This document shows, in pieces, positions 43,983-52,555 of a stretch of DNA of 64,000 nt (its first letter is position 1; each line of letters opens with the position of its first letter). The DNA is from Labrys sp. KNU-23 (GTDB taxonomy: Bacteria > Pseudomonadota > Alphaproteobacteria > Rhizobiales > Labraceae), in NCBI RefSeq assembly GCF_008330945.1, contig NZ_CP043489.1, forward strand, positions 1,809,501 through 1,873,500. The letters are read 5' to 3'. A program made the translations under genes and the position numbers. The notes below the pieces were generated by a model that saw nothing but the letters and a program-made list of their open reading frames with translations, was not told where the DNA came from and searched no databases.

Positions 43983-44657
43983 ATGAGCATTGAATCCGCC
44001 GCCAAGCCGCGCCAGAAGGTCAACCCCCTGCTCAAGCTCGTGCTGGAAATGGGACCGCTGGTCCTGTTCTTCCTCGCCAATGTCAGGCCGGAACTGTTCA
44101 ACCCGCTGGTCGAGCGTGTCATGGGGCCCGCTTTGTTCGAGGGCCCGAGCGGCAACATCTTCACCGCCACCGCCGTGTTCATCCCGGCCACGCTGGTCGC
44201 GCTCATCGCCGGCCTCGTGCTCACCCGGCACATTCCGGTGATGCCGCTGGTCTCGGGCATCTTCGTGCTGGTCTTTGGCGTGCTGACGCTCTGGCTGCAG
44301 GACAAGACCTTCATCAAGCTCAAGCCGACCATCGTCAACACGCTGTTCGGCCTGATCCTGCTGGGAGGTCTCGCCTTCGGCAAGCCCCTGATCCGCATCG
44401 TCCTCGATGCTGCCTTCGACCTCAAACCCGAGGGCTGGCGCAAGCTGACCTTGAACTGGGGATTGTTCTTCCTGTTCCTGGCGGTGCTCAACGAGATCGT
44501 CTGGCGCAACTTCTCGGATAATTTCTGGACCAATTTCAAGGTCTTCGGCACCATGCCGATCACCCTGATCTTTGCGGCCACCCAGGTGCCGATCCTGATG
44601 AAATACGAGGTGAAGCCGGACAGCCCGGACGGCAATGCCCAGGACGGCAGCCAATGA
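43983..44657 (+). CDS. yciB: Septation protein A / YciB family
   Basis: A 224-aa inner-membrane protein with about five or six helices. LFFLANVRPELFN and the WRNFSDNFWTNFKVFGTMPIT segment are the family core. YciB (IspZ/IspA of Shigella) links division and the cell envelope. It lies 3 bp after ftsY, a linkage seen in rhizobia. It overlaps the next gene by 4 bp (ATGA). Confidence 0.92.
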   Translation: MSIESAAKPRQKVNPLLKLVLEMGPLVLFFLANVRPELFNPLVERVMGPALFEGPSGNIFTATAVFIPATLVALIAGLVLTRHIPVMPLVSGIFVLVFGVLTLWLQDKTFIKLKPTIVNTLFGLILLGGLAFGKPLIRIVLDAAFDLKPEGWRKLTLNWGLFFLFLAVLNEIVWRNFSDNFWTNFKVFGTMPITLIFAATQVPILMKYEVKPDSPDGNAQDGSQ

Positions 44658-45469
44658 CCAGGCAGTTTGCATATACGGTATTCCAGGGCCGGGCCGGCGA
44701 TCACAACGATCTGGCCATGCCGGGAGCCCGGGCGATCGGCGAAGCCTTGGCTCGGCGGACGGGCATCGCGCCTTTCGTGGTCGGCACGCCGGAACCTGCG
44801 CTGAATACCGGCTGGCGCGAGGAACTGGACGTGGCCCTGCCGGCACTCAAACAGTTGCAGGCCCGCTTCGACGACGTGCTGGCGAAGGGGGACGTCTCCG
44901 TGGCGGCCACCAGCCGCTGCGCGGTCTCGCTCGCGACACTGCCGGCCGTTGCCAGGCATCGTCCCGATGCCTGCATCGTCTGGTTCGACGCCCATGGCGA
45001 TCTCAATACGCCGGAGGCCTCGACGTCGGGCTTTCTTGGCGGTCTCGCCATTTCCGGTCCCGCCGGACTGTGGGACTCGGGTCTGGGAGCAGGCTTGAGC
45101 CTCGACCGGCTCGTTCTCGTGGGCCAGCGCGATCTCGACCCCTTCGAGCAGGATTTGATCGACAGGCGCGGCATTCCGCTGGTCGAGGCGCGCGGCGACG
45201 TGGCCGCCGCATTGCGCAAGGCGATTGCCGGCCGTCCGGTCTATGTGCACCTCGATTGCGACGTGCTGGCCCCGGGCGTCGTTCCAACCGACTATGCCTG
45301 CGAAGGCGGCCTGTCGCTCGCCGATCTCCGCGCCTGTTGCGAGGTGATCGCCGAACAGGCCTTCGTGGGCATCGAGATCGCCGAGTTTCAATATGCCTGG
45401 GAACCGGGAGGGGAGGCCTTCTCGCCCGATCCGCTCCTCGATGCCCTGGCGCCGCTCCTGGCGCAGTAA
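44654..45469 (+). CDS. Arginase-fold protein lacking the first metal-binding His
   Basis: A 271-aa member of the arginase/agmatinase/deacetylase-like family. Metal motif 2 is intact (WFDAHGDLNTP). Motif 3 is partly kept (HLDCDVLAPG, in place of DxDxxDP). Where arginases have GGDHS, this protein reads AATSRC, so the first His ligand is missing. Either a one-site or altered metal centre, or a non-catalytic relative. Translationally coupled to yciB. Annotating it as arginase would overstate the case. Confidence 0.8.
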   Translation: MTRQFAYTVFQGRAGDHNDLAMPGARAIGEALARRTGIAPFVVGTPEPALNTGWREELDVALPALKQLQARFDDVLAKGDVSVAATSRCAVSLATLPAVARHRPDACIVWFDAHGDLNTPEASTSGFLGGLAISGPAGLWDSGLGAGLSLDRLVLVGQRDLDPFEQDLIDRRGIPLVEARGDVAAALRKAIAGRPVYVHLDCDVLAPGVVPTDYACEGGLSLADLRACCEVIAEQAFVGIEIAEFQYAWEPGGEAFSPDPLLDALAPLLAQ

Positions 45470-45486
45470 GCCGACGGTCTACCGGC

Positions 45487-46269
45487 TCACTTGAACCACT
45501 TGTCGTAGATCTTCTGGTAGGCGCCCGTCTCGATCGACTGGTGCAGCCATTGGTCGACGAAGCCCTTGAGGCCGATGTCGCGCTGCACCCAATAGGCCTT
45601 CTCGGCAAAGTTGAACGGCTTGTCCGGATGCACGGCGCACAGTACGCCCGGATGCAGCTTTTCCTGATAGAGGGTCTCGGAGGCGTCGGTCATCATCAGG
45701 TCGGCCCGCCCCGCCGCCACCTCGTCGAAGATCTTGGTGTTATCAGGAAAGATCACGATCTTGGCCTGTTTCAGGCTGGCACGGGCGAATTTCTCGTTGG
45801 TGCCGCCCGGATTGGCGACGACCGTCACCTCCGGCTTGTCGATATCCTGAAGCGTCTCGAACTTGCCCTTGTCGGCGCAGCGGGCAATCGGTGTCTTGCC
45901 CTCGCGCATATAGGGGGTGGAGAACAGGCCCTTCTTCTGGCGATCGAAGGTTACCGACACACCGCCCATGGCGACGTCGAACTTGCCGGCTTCGAAATCC
46001 GCCGACAGGTTCGACCAGGTCGTCGGCACGATCTCAAGCTTAACGCCGAGCGTCTCGGCGAGGCTCTTGGCCTGATCGATATCGAAACCGGAGAACTCGC
46101 CGCTGGTAGGGTCCTTGTAGCTGAAGGGGCGGTAGTCGCCGGTGGATCCTACCTTGAGCACGCCGGATGCCAGCACGGCGTCGAGCCCCGGTGCCGACGG
46201 CGCCTCCCGTGCGATCGCGGCGGGCGCAAGGCAAAGCAGGCCGAGACAGACGACAAGCGAACGAAGCAT
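45487..46269 (-). CDS. Probable periplasmic cyclohexadienyl dehydratase (PheC-like); solute-binding fold
   Basis: A 260-aa exported protein (signal MLRSLVVCLGLLCLAPAAIA) with the type II solute-binding fold of amino-acid ABC receptors. The combination GSTGDYRPFSYKDP, GFDIDQAKSLAETLGVKLE, PTTWSNL, NPGGTNEKFARASLKQAKI and LMMTDASETLYQEKLHP is very close to PheC of Pseudomonas, an enzyme that makes phenylalanine precursors from arogenate or prephenate in the periplasm. The Glu in TDASET aligns, from memory, with its catalytic acid. No ABC permease genes are adjacent, which fits an enzyme. Alternative: a plain amino-acid binding protein. Confidence 0.72.
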   Translation of the reverse strand: MLRSLVVCLGLLCLAPAAIAREAPSAPGLDAVLASGVLKVGSTGDYRPFSYKDPTSGEFSGFDIDQAKSLAETLGVKLEIVPTTWSNLSADFEAGKFDVAMGGVSVTFDRQKKGLFSTPYMREGKTPIARCADKGKFETLQDIDKPEVTVVANPGGTNEKFARASLKQAKIVIFPDNTKIFDEVAAGRADLMMTDASETLYQEKLHPGVLCAVHPDKPFNFAEKAYWVQRDIGLKGFVDQWLHQSIETGAYQKIYDKWFK

Positions 46270-46501
46270 GCGATTCCCCCAAATGGTTTGTTGCGCGCAG
46301 CATAGGGCGCTGAGGCTGCGGTTCAACCCTTGGAGGACACGGACGGGTCCGAATGTCGTCGCCAGGAGCAGCTGCCAAATACCCTTTGCCCCGCCGTTCC
46401 CAAAAGAACCAATCGACAATTCATTCAAGATATTGCGTCTTTCACCCAGACGAATACTCTTCCTGCGGTTCGATTTGTTTCGAACCTCCAGGGGAATCGT
46501 C

Positions 46502-46870
46502 ATGAAAATTGCTATTATCGTTGCCGCCGCGCTGACATGGCTTGCTCTTCCAAGCACATCTTTCGCCGGCTGTCATGTTTCTTCCTATAGCTTCGACCCT
46601 TATCTCAATGATCACGTCTCGCCGAAAGCAACGACGAATGACGGAACATGCAGCCATATGTACAGGCCGGCGGATCTGACCGTATTCACCTCTTCAGAAA
46701 TCGTGACGCTGCCGCAACATGGCACACTGAAGAAGACAGGAGCTTACACATATAATTACGCAGCCCAACTTGGCTACAAAGGCGCCGATACCTATACGAC
46801 GAAAGTATGTGGATACCAGCGCGGTCAGCGTGGTTGTTCGCTTATCTCCTATATGCTGACGATGAAATAA
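46502..46870 (+). CDS. Small secreted Ig-like protein, AT-rich
   Basis: A 122-aa protein with a signal peptide (MKIAIIVAAALTWLALPSTSFA) and one small beta domain. VTLPQHGTLKKTGAYTYNY and GYKGADTYTTKVCG recall bacterial cadherin-like or VCBS repeats (pattern GxxTYxxxxGYxGxDxF). Four cysteines could form two disulfides. The gene's GC (about half) is far below the neighbours, suggesting transfer or weak selection. Divergent from the PheC-like gene. Function unknown. Confidence 0.72.
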   Translation: MKIAIIVAAALTWLALPSTSFAGCHVSSYSFDPYLNDHVSPKATTNDGTCSHMYRPADLTVFTSSEIVTLPQHGTLKKTGAYTYNYAAQLGYKGADTYTTKVCGYQRGQRGCSLISYMLTMK

Positions 46871-46873
46871 TCA

Positions 46874-47953
46874 TTATTCCGGCAAGAACAGGCGCGGCAG
46901 CTTGAGGCCGGGCAGGAAGGCGCCGGCGCGGACCTTGCCGTCGGCGATGGTCAGGGGCACCTCGACTGCTGCCTTGCCATCGATATTGGTGGGCTTGCCC
47001 AGCACGGGCAGGCCGACTGTGAGGGTCGTCGCCACCATGTCAGGCACCCGGCCCGATTGCTTGAGCGTCTGGGCGAGTTCAGGCACCCCGGCGAGGGCCA
47101 CAGTCACGTCTCCGGAGGCAAAGCCGCTGGTTTCCAGGCCGACCGTACCGGTCGCCTTGACGACGCTCGGGCCGCGCTCGACCTGGGCTTGGGTGATGGT
47201 CAGCGTGCCGCCGGCGGCGGCCCAATCCCGCAGGCGTTCGGGCATCGGCATGGGCCTGAGGTCGATCTTGGTGATCACACCGCGGAAAGTCCCTTTCATC
47301 GGGGAAGGAGCGCCAAGGAAATCGTCGAGCGGTGCAATCGCCTTGGCGTCGACATCGGCGGCAAGGTCATAGGCGCCCGGCGCGGCATTGGTGCCCTCGG
47401 CCAAGCGGATATGGACCTCGACATTGCCCTCCTCGACAAGATTGACCGTCTGATCGCCGCGCTTGACGGTACCGCTGAGGCCTTTGATCACCACCGCGGC
47501 ATTCTGGGGCCCGGAGGTCCAGATCGCCATGCTGGCTTCGGCGCTCTTCCAATCGGCGGTCAGGGTCGCGCCGGCATCGCTCTTGTCGACCAGCGTTACC
47601 GGTCCCTTGGCCAGGAGCAGCACCTTGTTGGGCTGGTAGACCTGGGCCACCGCATTCACTTCGGCGAGTGCGGCACTGAAGGGCCTGCCCGCTCTCACGC
47701 TCTCCACCGTCGCCTGGCCGCAATGCATTTCCAGGCGGAAGGGATAGCCGCCGATGGTCTGCTCGCCGCATTTGATCTGGCGTCCGAGTTCGGCCTGCTT
47801 GGCCAGGAATCGGCCCCATTCGGCCTCGAGCCGAGTGGAGGCGTACCACCAAAAGCCCGACCAGGCGATCGCGATCAGGGCGAACAGGATGGTCGGCAGA
47901 TAGATGCGGCGGGAAGAACGGCGCGGCGCGGGATTGATCAGGTCAGTCGGCAC
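46874..47953 (-). CDS. DUF2125-family membrane-anchored protein
   Basis: A 359-aa protein with a single N-terminal membrane anchor (IYLPTILFALIAIAWSGFWWY) and a large, beta-rich periplasmic domain. The family DUF2125 is common and unstudied in alphaproteobacteria. The CGEQTIGGYPFRLEMHCG segment holds two conserved cysteines. No enzymatic motif. Its stop lies 3 bp from that of the AT-rich gene (convergent). Confidence 0.78.
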   Translation of the reverse strand: MPTDLINPAPRRSSRRIYLPTILFALIAIAWSGFWWYASTRLEAEWGRFLAKQAELGRQIKCGEQTIGGYPFRLEMHCGQATVESVRAGRPFSAALAEVNAVAQVYQPNKVLLLAKGPVTLVDKSDAGATLTADWKSAEASMAIWTSGPQNAAVVIKGLSGTVKRGDQTVNLVEEGNVEVHIRLAEGTNAAPGAYDLAADVDAKAIAPLDDFLGAPSPMKGTFRGVITKIDLRPMPMPERLRDWAAAGGTLTITQAQVERGPSVVKATGTVGLETSGFASGDVTVALAGVPELAQTLKQSGRVPDMVATTLTVGLPVLGKPTNIDGKAAVEVPLTIADGKVRAGAFLPGLKLPRLFLPE

Positions 47954-47967
47954 GAAAGGGTCTCGCT

Positions 47968-48075
47968 AGAGCGTTTTGCGATTTGACGGGATCACCACGA
48001 ATCGCAAAGACGCGTTGAAACAGGGAGTTAGAGAAAATAAGCGTTCGGTCACGAACGCGTTTTGCTCTAGGATTG
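47968..48075. repeat. 108-bp dispersed repeat, copy 2 (agagcgttttgc...ctctaggattg)
   Basis: Aligns without gaps to 8865-8972 over 108 bp. Contains a GANTC site in CGAATCGC. The ends GCGTTTTGC...GCGTTTTGC(TC) suggest an old palindromic element. It lies in the divergent gap between the DUF2125 gene and bolA. Confidence 0.75.
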
Positions 48076-48218
48076 GCCAGGTCGCGGATAGATATTTCGG
48101 CCTCTTGAATCAGCCTTGTTTTAGCGCAGGAATAACGTGATTCGAGACGAGGGCCCTCTATCGCGGAGAATTGGGCCAAAGTCAGGGCAATAGGAAACCT
48201 GCGAACGTGACGTCATCC

Positions 48219-48491
48219 ATGCAAGATCTGATCGAAACCAGCCTGGAAGCGGCGCTTGCGCCCGAACGCCTGGTGGTACTGGACGAATCGGCTGCCCATG
48301 CCGGCCACGCCGGTCATCGCGAGGGCGGCGAAAGCCATTTCCGGGTGAGGATCGTCTCGCCGCATTTCAGCGGACGCAGCCGGGTCGACCGTCATCGCCT
48401 GGTCAACGAGGCCCTGAAACCGGCTTTCGCACGCGGCGTTCATGCCCTGGCGATCGAAGCCAGCGCACCAGGCGAACCGGTGCGCTGGTAA
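48219..48491 (+). CDS. bolA: BolA-family protein
   Basis: A 90-aa protein with the BolA core: GGESHFRVRIVSPHFSGRSRVDRHRLVNEAL and HALAIEASAP. BolA proteins bind a [2Fe-2S] cluster with monothiol glutaredoxins, or nucleic acids. The His-rich loop AHAGHAGHREG precedes the core. ATG at 48219. The glutaredoxin partner is not adjacent. Convergent with the DUF882 gene (10-bp gap). Confidence 0.9.
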   Translation: MQDLIETSLEAALAPERLVVLDESAAHAGHAGHREGGESHFRVRIVSPHFSGRSRVDRHRLVNEALKPAFARGVHALAIEASAPGEPVRW

Positions 48492-48501
48492 AAGCTCAGA
48501 C

Positions 48502-50169
48502 TTAGTTGGAAGCGATCGAGCCGGTGAAGATATCGGGCATCGGCGCGAAGCTGGCGACACGCAGCGGCTTCACCGCGGCGCCGGTGAACTTGTCGGCCCG
48601 CAGGTCCTGATAGGCCGCCACGCCGAAGCGCACCACCACCGTCTTGGACGGCGCCGCGATCAGCGAAGCCGTGGTGCGTAGGTCCGGCTTGACCAGGGTC
48701 GCCTGCTGCTTGTTGCGGGCGGCGGAAACCGGCGCCGACAGCGAAGCGAAGTTCTGCTTCTCGAAGCGCGTCGCGATCAAAGCCGGCCGTGGCGGCCGGG
48801 CCGTGTTGGTCACGGGCGCCGGATCGGCGAAGCCGAGGGCGCGCTGCGACTGGCGGTTGGCGCTACGCTTCATGAAGCCTTCGCTGCCCTGCGAAAGGTC
48901 GGCGAAGATCGGCGGCTTGGGATCCAGAACCGGCCGGGTCGCCGGCACCGATGGCGGGGCATCCAGGGAAGCGAGCTGCACGGGGGCGGCCTGGCTCTCC
49001 TCGGCCGCCGTGCCCGGACGCAGCGGCGGCAACGGCACATTGGCAGCCATCTCGCCACCCGCGCCATTCGCCCCGGTCTGCCAGATCATGCGCGGACCGG
49101 TATCGGCGGAAGCGAGCTGTGCTGTCGCAGCATCAGCAGCCTGTGCGGCGTCGATATCATTGGGACGGCGCTCGGGCAGCGGCACAGGTGCCATGCGACG
49201 CGGCGAGGTCGCCAATTCATCGGCCATCGCCATCTGCTGCATTGCCGGAGGAGCCACTGGAGCCGCCGGCTGCGGCGCCACGGCCGGTATGCGGGCACTG
49301 CCACGCGTAGTCGGCGCATAGGCCTGCGCCACTTCGACCGGCGGGGCGCTAGTGGTCGTATTGCTGCGCGAACCGAACAGGGCCGCGAAGAAGCCACCGC
49401 CGCTGGTCTCGGCGACGTCATCCTCGCCGGCACCACCGCCAGCCGAGCCGCCATTGCGGCGAATTTCGTTCATCGCCAGCTGATAACCGGCCATCGGACG
49501 TCCATCCGAAGGCACCAGCACCGTCTTGCCGTCGGGGAAGACGGAAGCCAGCTCGCTGCGCGACATGCGCGGCCACATGCGCACGCCGCCCGAATCCATG
49601 TGGACGAAGGGCGAGCCGGACGAGGGATAATAGCCCACGCCGCCACGCTGCAGGCGCAGACCCGCGACACGCAGCTTGGACAGCGGCACGCCGGGGATGA
49701 AATAGTCGATCGCCTTGCCGAGCGTGTGCTGGCTGAACTTGGCGACGCCGCGCGAGCGCCGGCGCAGCATGCCATTGGTACCGGGCGAGCGATAGCCGCA
49801 GACGATGTTGATCGGCTGGGAGCCGCCGACCTGTCGATAAACCAGCCACAGCGTATCGAGCGTGCGCGGATCCATGCGCACGGCCTGGTTCTGGCGCCAA
49901 TCGCGCATGAACCAGTCGATCTTCTTCAGCGCAGCAGAGTCATAGGAGCCGTTGCGCTTGTAGGTGATGTTGACGGTCTCGCCCGTATGCAGGTGGCGCA
50001 TATAGAGCGAGCGGGTATCGCCATTGGCAATCGCGTCCTGCGTCGGCCCGACCAGAACCGTCGTCATCACCGTGGATGCGAGGGTAATGGCCAGAATGCG
50101 ACCGGTACGCGAAACTTTGATCCGGGGCAAAAGGCTGAGTGGGTTCTGCACGATTAGCACTCTCGGCAA
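48502..50169 (-). CDS. MepK/YcbK-like (DUF882) peptidase, long form
   Basis: A 555-aa protein. After an export segment (RILAITLASTVMTTVLVG), residues about 55-210 form a DUF882 domain of the M15-like murein endopeptidases. The probable zinc ligands are visible: His and Asp of FSQHTLGKAIDYFIPG and the His of FVHMDSGGVRMWPR. E. coli MepK cleaves the 3-3 crosslinks made by LdtD. The C-terminal 330 residues are Ala/Pro-rich and poorly structured, unlike the short E. coli protein. It lies downstream of an LdtD-like gene in the same direction, as in E. coli. Confidence 0.85.
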   Translation of the reverse strand: MPRVLIVQNPLSLLPRIKVSRTGRILAITLASTVMTTVLVGPTQDAIANGDTRSLYMRHLHTGETVNITYKRNGSYDSAALKKIDWFMRDWRQNQAVRMDPRTLDTLWLVYRQVGGSQPINIVCGYRSPGTNGMLRRRSRGVAKFSQHTLGKAIDYFIPGVPLSKLRVAGLRLQRGGVGYYPSSGSPFVHMDSGGVRMWPRMSRSELASVFPDGKTVLVPSDGRPMAGYQLAMNEIRRNGGSAGGGAGEDDVAETSGGGFFAALFGSRSNTTTSAPPVEVAQAYAPTTRGSARIPAVAPQPAAPVAPPAMQQMAMADELATSPRRMAPVPLPERRPNDIDAAQAADAATAQLASADTGPRMIWQTGANGAGGEMAANVPLPPLRPGTAAEESQAAPVQLASLDAPPSVPATRPVLDPKPPIFADLSQGSEGFMKRSANRQSQRALGFADPAPVTNTARPPRPALIATRFEKQNFASLSAPVSAARNKQQATLVKPDLRTTASLIAAPSKTVVVRFGVAAYQDLRADKFTGAAVKPLRVASFAPMPDIFTGSIASN

Positions 50170-50358
50170 ATAGGCGAGGGAACCAGCGCAGAGCGTATTT
50201 CCACAAATGGGACGCTCGGCGCCAGGTCCGGATTGCCGGAGTCTTGCCGAGATTGGTTAAAGCACCGTTGATGCACCGTTCGACCCCTAATATCTAGCCG
50301 TTGAAACCGGCCTTGGGAGTGGCCTTTTGCTTGGGAAACGTGGCAAAAAGACGAACGC

Positions 50359-50394
50359 GGGTTGGCCTAAGCCAACCCTTACCAAACATGGTAA
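50359..50394 (-). terminator. Two adjacent hairpins after the L,D-transpeptidase gene
   Basis: An 8-bp stem GGGTTGGC-CTAA-GCCAACCC (50359-50378) adjoins TTACCA-AACA-TGGTAA (50379-50394). On the minus strand a CTTTTT tract follows about 10 bp further on. Possible terminator of the upstream gene or processing site. Confidence 0.5.
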
Positions 50395-50412
50395 ATCGTT
50401 GCATAACAGATT

Positions 50413-52452
50413 TCAGCCGGGAAGGCCAAGCGCCGAAATCACCTTCCGGTCATATCCGTAGATGTCGTTGAGGCGCTGCAATTCGCCGTCACCGTCCACA
50501 TAAGCGGTGAAATAAGCGATGTGGACCGGAATTTTCCTCTCCAAATCAATGCGCTGTTCGTCCCCGCCCTGCAGACCGCGGACACGGTCCTCGGTCCAGC
50601 CATTGCCCATCACCAGCTCGGCAAATTTATAGGGGTTATCCACACGCACGCAGCCATGGCTGAAGGCCCGTTCGTCGCGCGAGAACAGGCTGCGCTGCGG
50701 CGTGTCGTGGAGATAGACCGAGAAATTGTTCGGGAACATGAACTTGATGAAGCCGAGCGCGTTGCGCTCGCCCGGCGGCTGGCGCACCTGCATCTGGCCG
50801 CCGACATAGCTCACCTCATAGCCGCGGCGCTCGAGATAGCCGGGGTCCTGGGCGAGTTTGGGCATATATTCCTTCTTGATGATCGACTGCGGCACGTTCC
50901 ATGACGGATTGACCACCACGAAGCTCATCGTGTCCGAGAAGACCGGCGTCGGCGTATTGGCCTTGCCGACCACCACCCGCGCCTCGTAGCTCAGCACGCC
51001 GTCCTTGGTGAACCATACCTTGTATTCGGGAACGTTCACGAAGACGTTGGTCAGGCCCATGTCGTGGGGAAGCCAGCGCCAGCGCTCCATATTGGCGATG
51101 ATCTCGCTTTCCGCATTGGTGCGTGGCTGGCGCAGCGCCGCGTTGAGGGCGACCACCGTGGCCGGCCCCAGCGTACCGCTGGCCTTGAGATTGCGGGCTG
51201 CCTGGAACTCGCGCACCGCCGCCTGCAGCGCATCGTCATAGACGTCGCTGTCGGCATCGCTGGCCGTCAGGCCGAGGCGCGTACGCAGCACCGCCACGCG
51301 CGTGTCCGTCATGCCCACCTTGAGCGTGGGGCCGGCGGGCACCATCGGCAGCGTGGCTTCGGCGGCAGCGGCACTGGCGGCCCTGACATCGGCCAGCTTC
51401 TGCTTCAGCGCCAGATATTGCGGTGAGGCCGGATTGTAGCCGTCGAGCACCGCAACCGGATCGGAGGCGATCGCCACCGAGGCGAGCGCCGCGACCGGAT
51501 CGGGCATGTTGGAGGCCTTGGCGATGTCGCGGCTGATCTGCCTGGTGTCGACCCGGCCCGAAGAGGCCTGGCGGACATAAGTGAGGATGGCCGCGCTCAG
51601 AGCGATCTCGGCATCGGCCTGGGCATCGGCGCTCGCTCCGCTCAGGCCGTCGAGTCCGGCGACCCGGAAGGCCGCGGCATCGAGACCGTCCTCGCCGGCG
51701 CGGTTCATGCGATCGACCAGTGCCTTGGCGGCCGGGGTGAGCGCACCATTGTCGATCCAGAGCGGCGTAGCGCCGCGCAGCGCATAGAAATCGCTGATGG
51801 CCTGCGCATCGGCACCGCGCTTGGCGACATAATCGGCAAGCCTGGCGGCAAGGTTGAGGGTGACAGCGGCAGGGGCGGCAGAGGGCGCCGGGGCGGGCGT
51901 GCTGGCCTCAGCCGGCGGTGCGGGCTCCACCTTGGGTTCAGCCTTGGGCGTGGCCTGTGTCTCGGCCGGCACGGCAGCCGGGATTTCCGGCGTCGGAGCC
52001 GCCGTGGGCGCGGGCTGCCCGGCCGGCGAGGCCGTCGCAACGGATTGGGAATCGCTCGGCGCGGCCTCGTTCCTAGAAGGAGCCGTGGAGATCGAGGACG
52101 GCGTATCCGGCGCCACCGCCGTCTCGGCCGGCTTGGGCGCCATTTCGACAGGGGCCGGCACCGGCACGGAGCCGACCGGCGCTGGCGCAAGGGTCGCGGT
52201 GGAAGCCGGAGCGCTATCCGGCTTGACATGCTGCACGCTCACCCGCTCCTGCGGCGAGGCGGCGGCCGGCGCAGTCTCCGGCGTCGCCGGGGCAAAGGCG
52301 CTTTGCTTTTCACCGGCGCTCAGGCCGGGAACCGCCGGCGCGGCGGGCACGATATTGGGCGTATGGCTGTCTTGGGCATAGGCCGGGAGCAATAGGGCGC
52401 TCAAGCTCAAAGCCAGAGCAACCGAACTCAACAAATTAGTGCGGTAACTCAT
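50413..52452 (-). CDS. L,D-transpeptidase of the YcbB/LdtD type
   Basis: A 679-aa exported enzyme that makes 3-3 crosslinks in peptidoglycan. Signal peptide MSYRTNLLSSVALALSLSALLLPAYA; a long Pro/Ala/Glu-rich linker (residues about 27-210); a PG-binding-like helical region (VAVLRTRLGLTASDADSDVYDDALQAAVREFQ); and a YkuD catalytic domain with the Cys in FSHGCVRV (near residue 600). The order LDT then DUF882 matches E. coli ycbB-ycbK. ATG at 52452. Rhizobia use such enzymes in polar wall growth. Confidence 0.92.
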   Translation of the reverse strand: MSYRTNLLSSVALALSLSALLLPAYAQDSHTPNIVPAAPAVPGLSAGEKQSAFAPATPETAPAAASPQERVSVQHVKPDSAPASTATLAPAPVGSVPVPAPVEMAPKPAETAVAPDTPSSISTAPSRNEAAPSDSQSVATASPAGQPAPTAAPTPEIPAAVPAETQATPKAEPKVEPAPPAEASTPAPAPSAAPAAVTLNLAARLADYVAKRGADAQAISDFYALRGATPLWIDNGALTPAAKALVDRMNRAGEDGLDAAAFRVAGLDGLSGASADAQADAEIALSAAILTYVRQASSGRVDTRQISRDIAKASNMPDPVAALASVAIASDPVAVLDGYNPASPQYLALKQKLADVRAASAAAAEATLPMVPAGPTLKVGMTDTRVAVLRTRLGLTASDADSDVYDDALQAAVREFQAARNLKASGTLGPATVVALNAALRQPRTNAESEIIANMERWRWLPHDMGLTNVFVNVPEYKVWFTKDGVLSYEARVVVGKANTPTPVFSDTMSFVVVNPSWNVPQSIIKKEYMPKLAQDPGYLERRGYEVSYVGGQMQVRQPPGERNALGFIKFMFPNNFSVYLHDTPQRSLFSRDERAFSHGCVRVDNPYKFAELVMGNGWTEDRVRGLQGGDEQRIDLERKIPVHIAYFTAYVDGDGELQRLNDIYGYDRKVISALGLPG

Positions 52453-52555
52453 AAGATTCCTCAATCCCGGCGCGAATGTCCGAACGCCGCCTGCAAATAT
52501 GTCGATAGTGCCGAGTACCATGCCAGATTCAAGACAAATTCTGGTGTGCGAACGA

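Noticed and set aside
44635..46305. A 556-codon plus-strand frame spanning the arginase-fold and PheC-like genes
   Set aside because: It crosses two convergent genes that are each well supported, and is Arg/Gly-rich shadow sequence.
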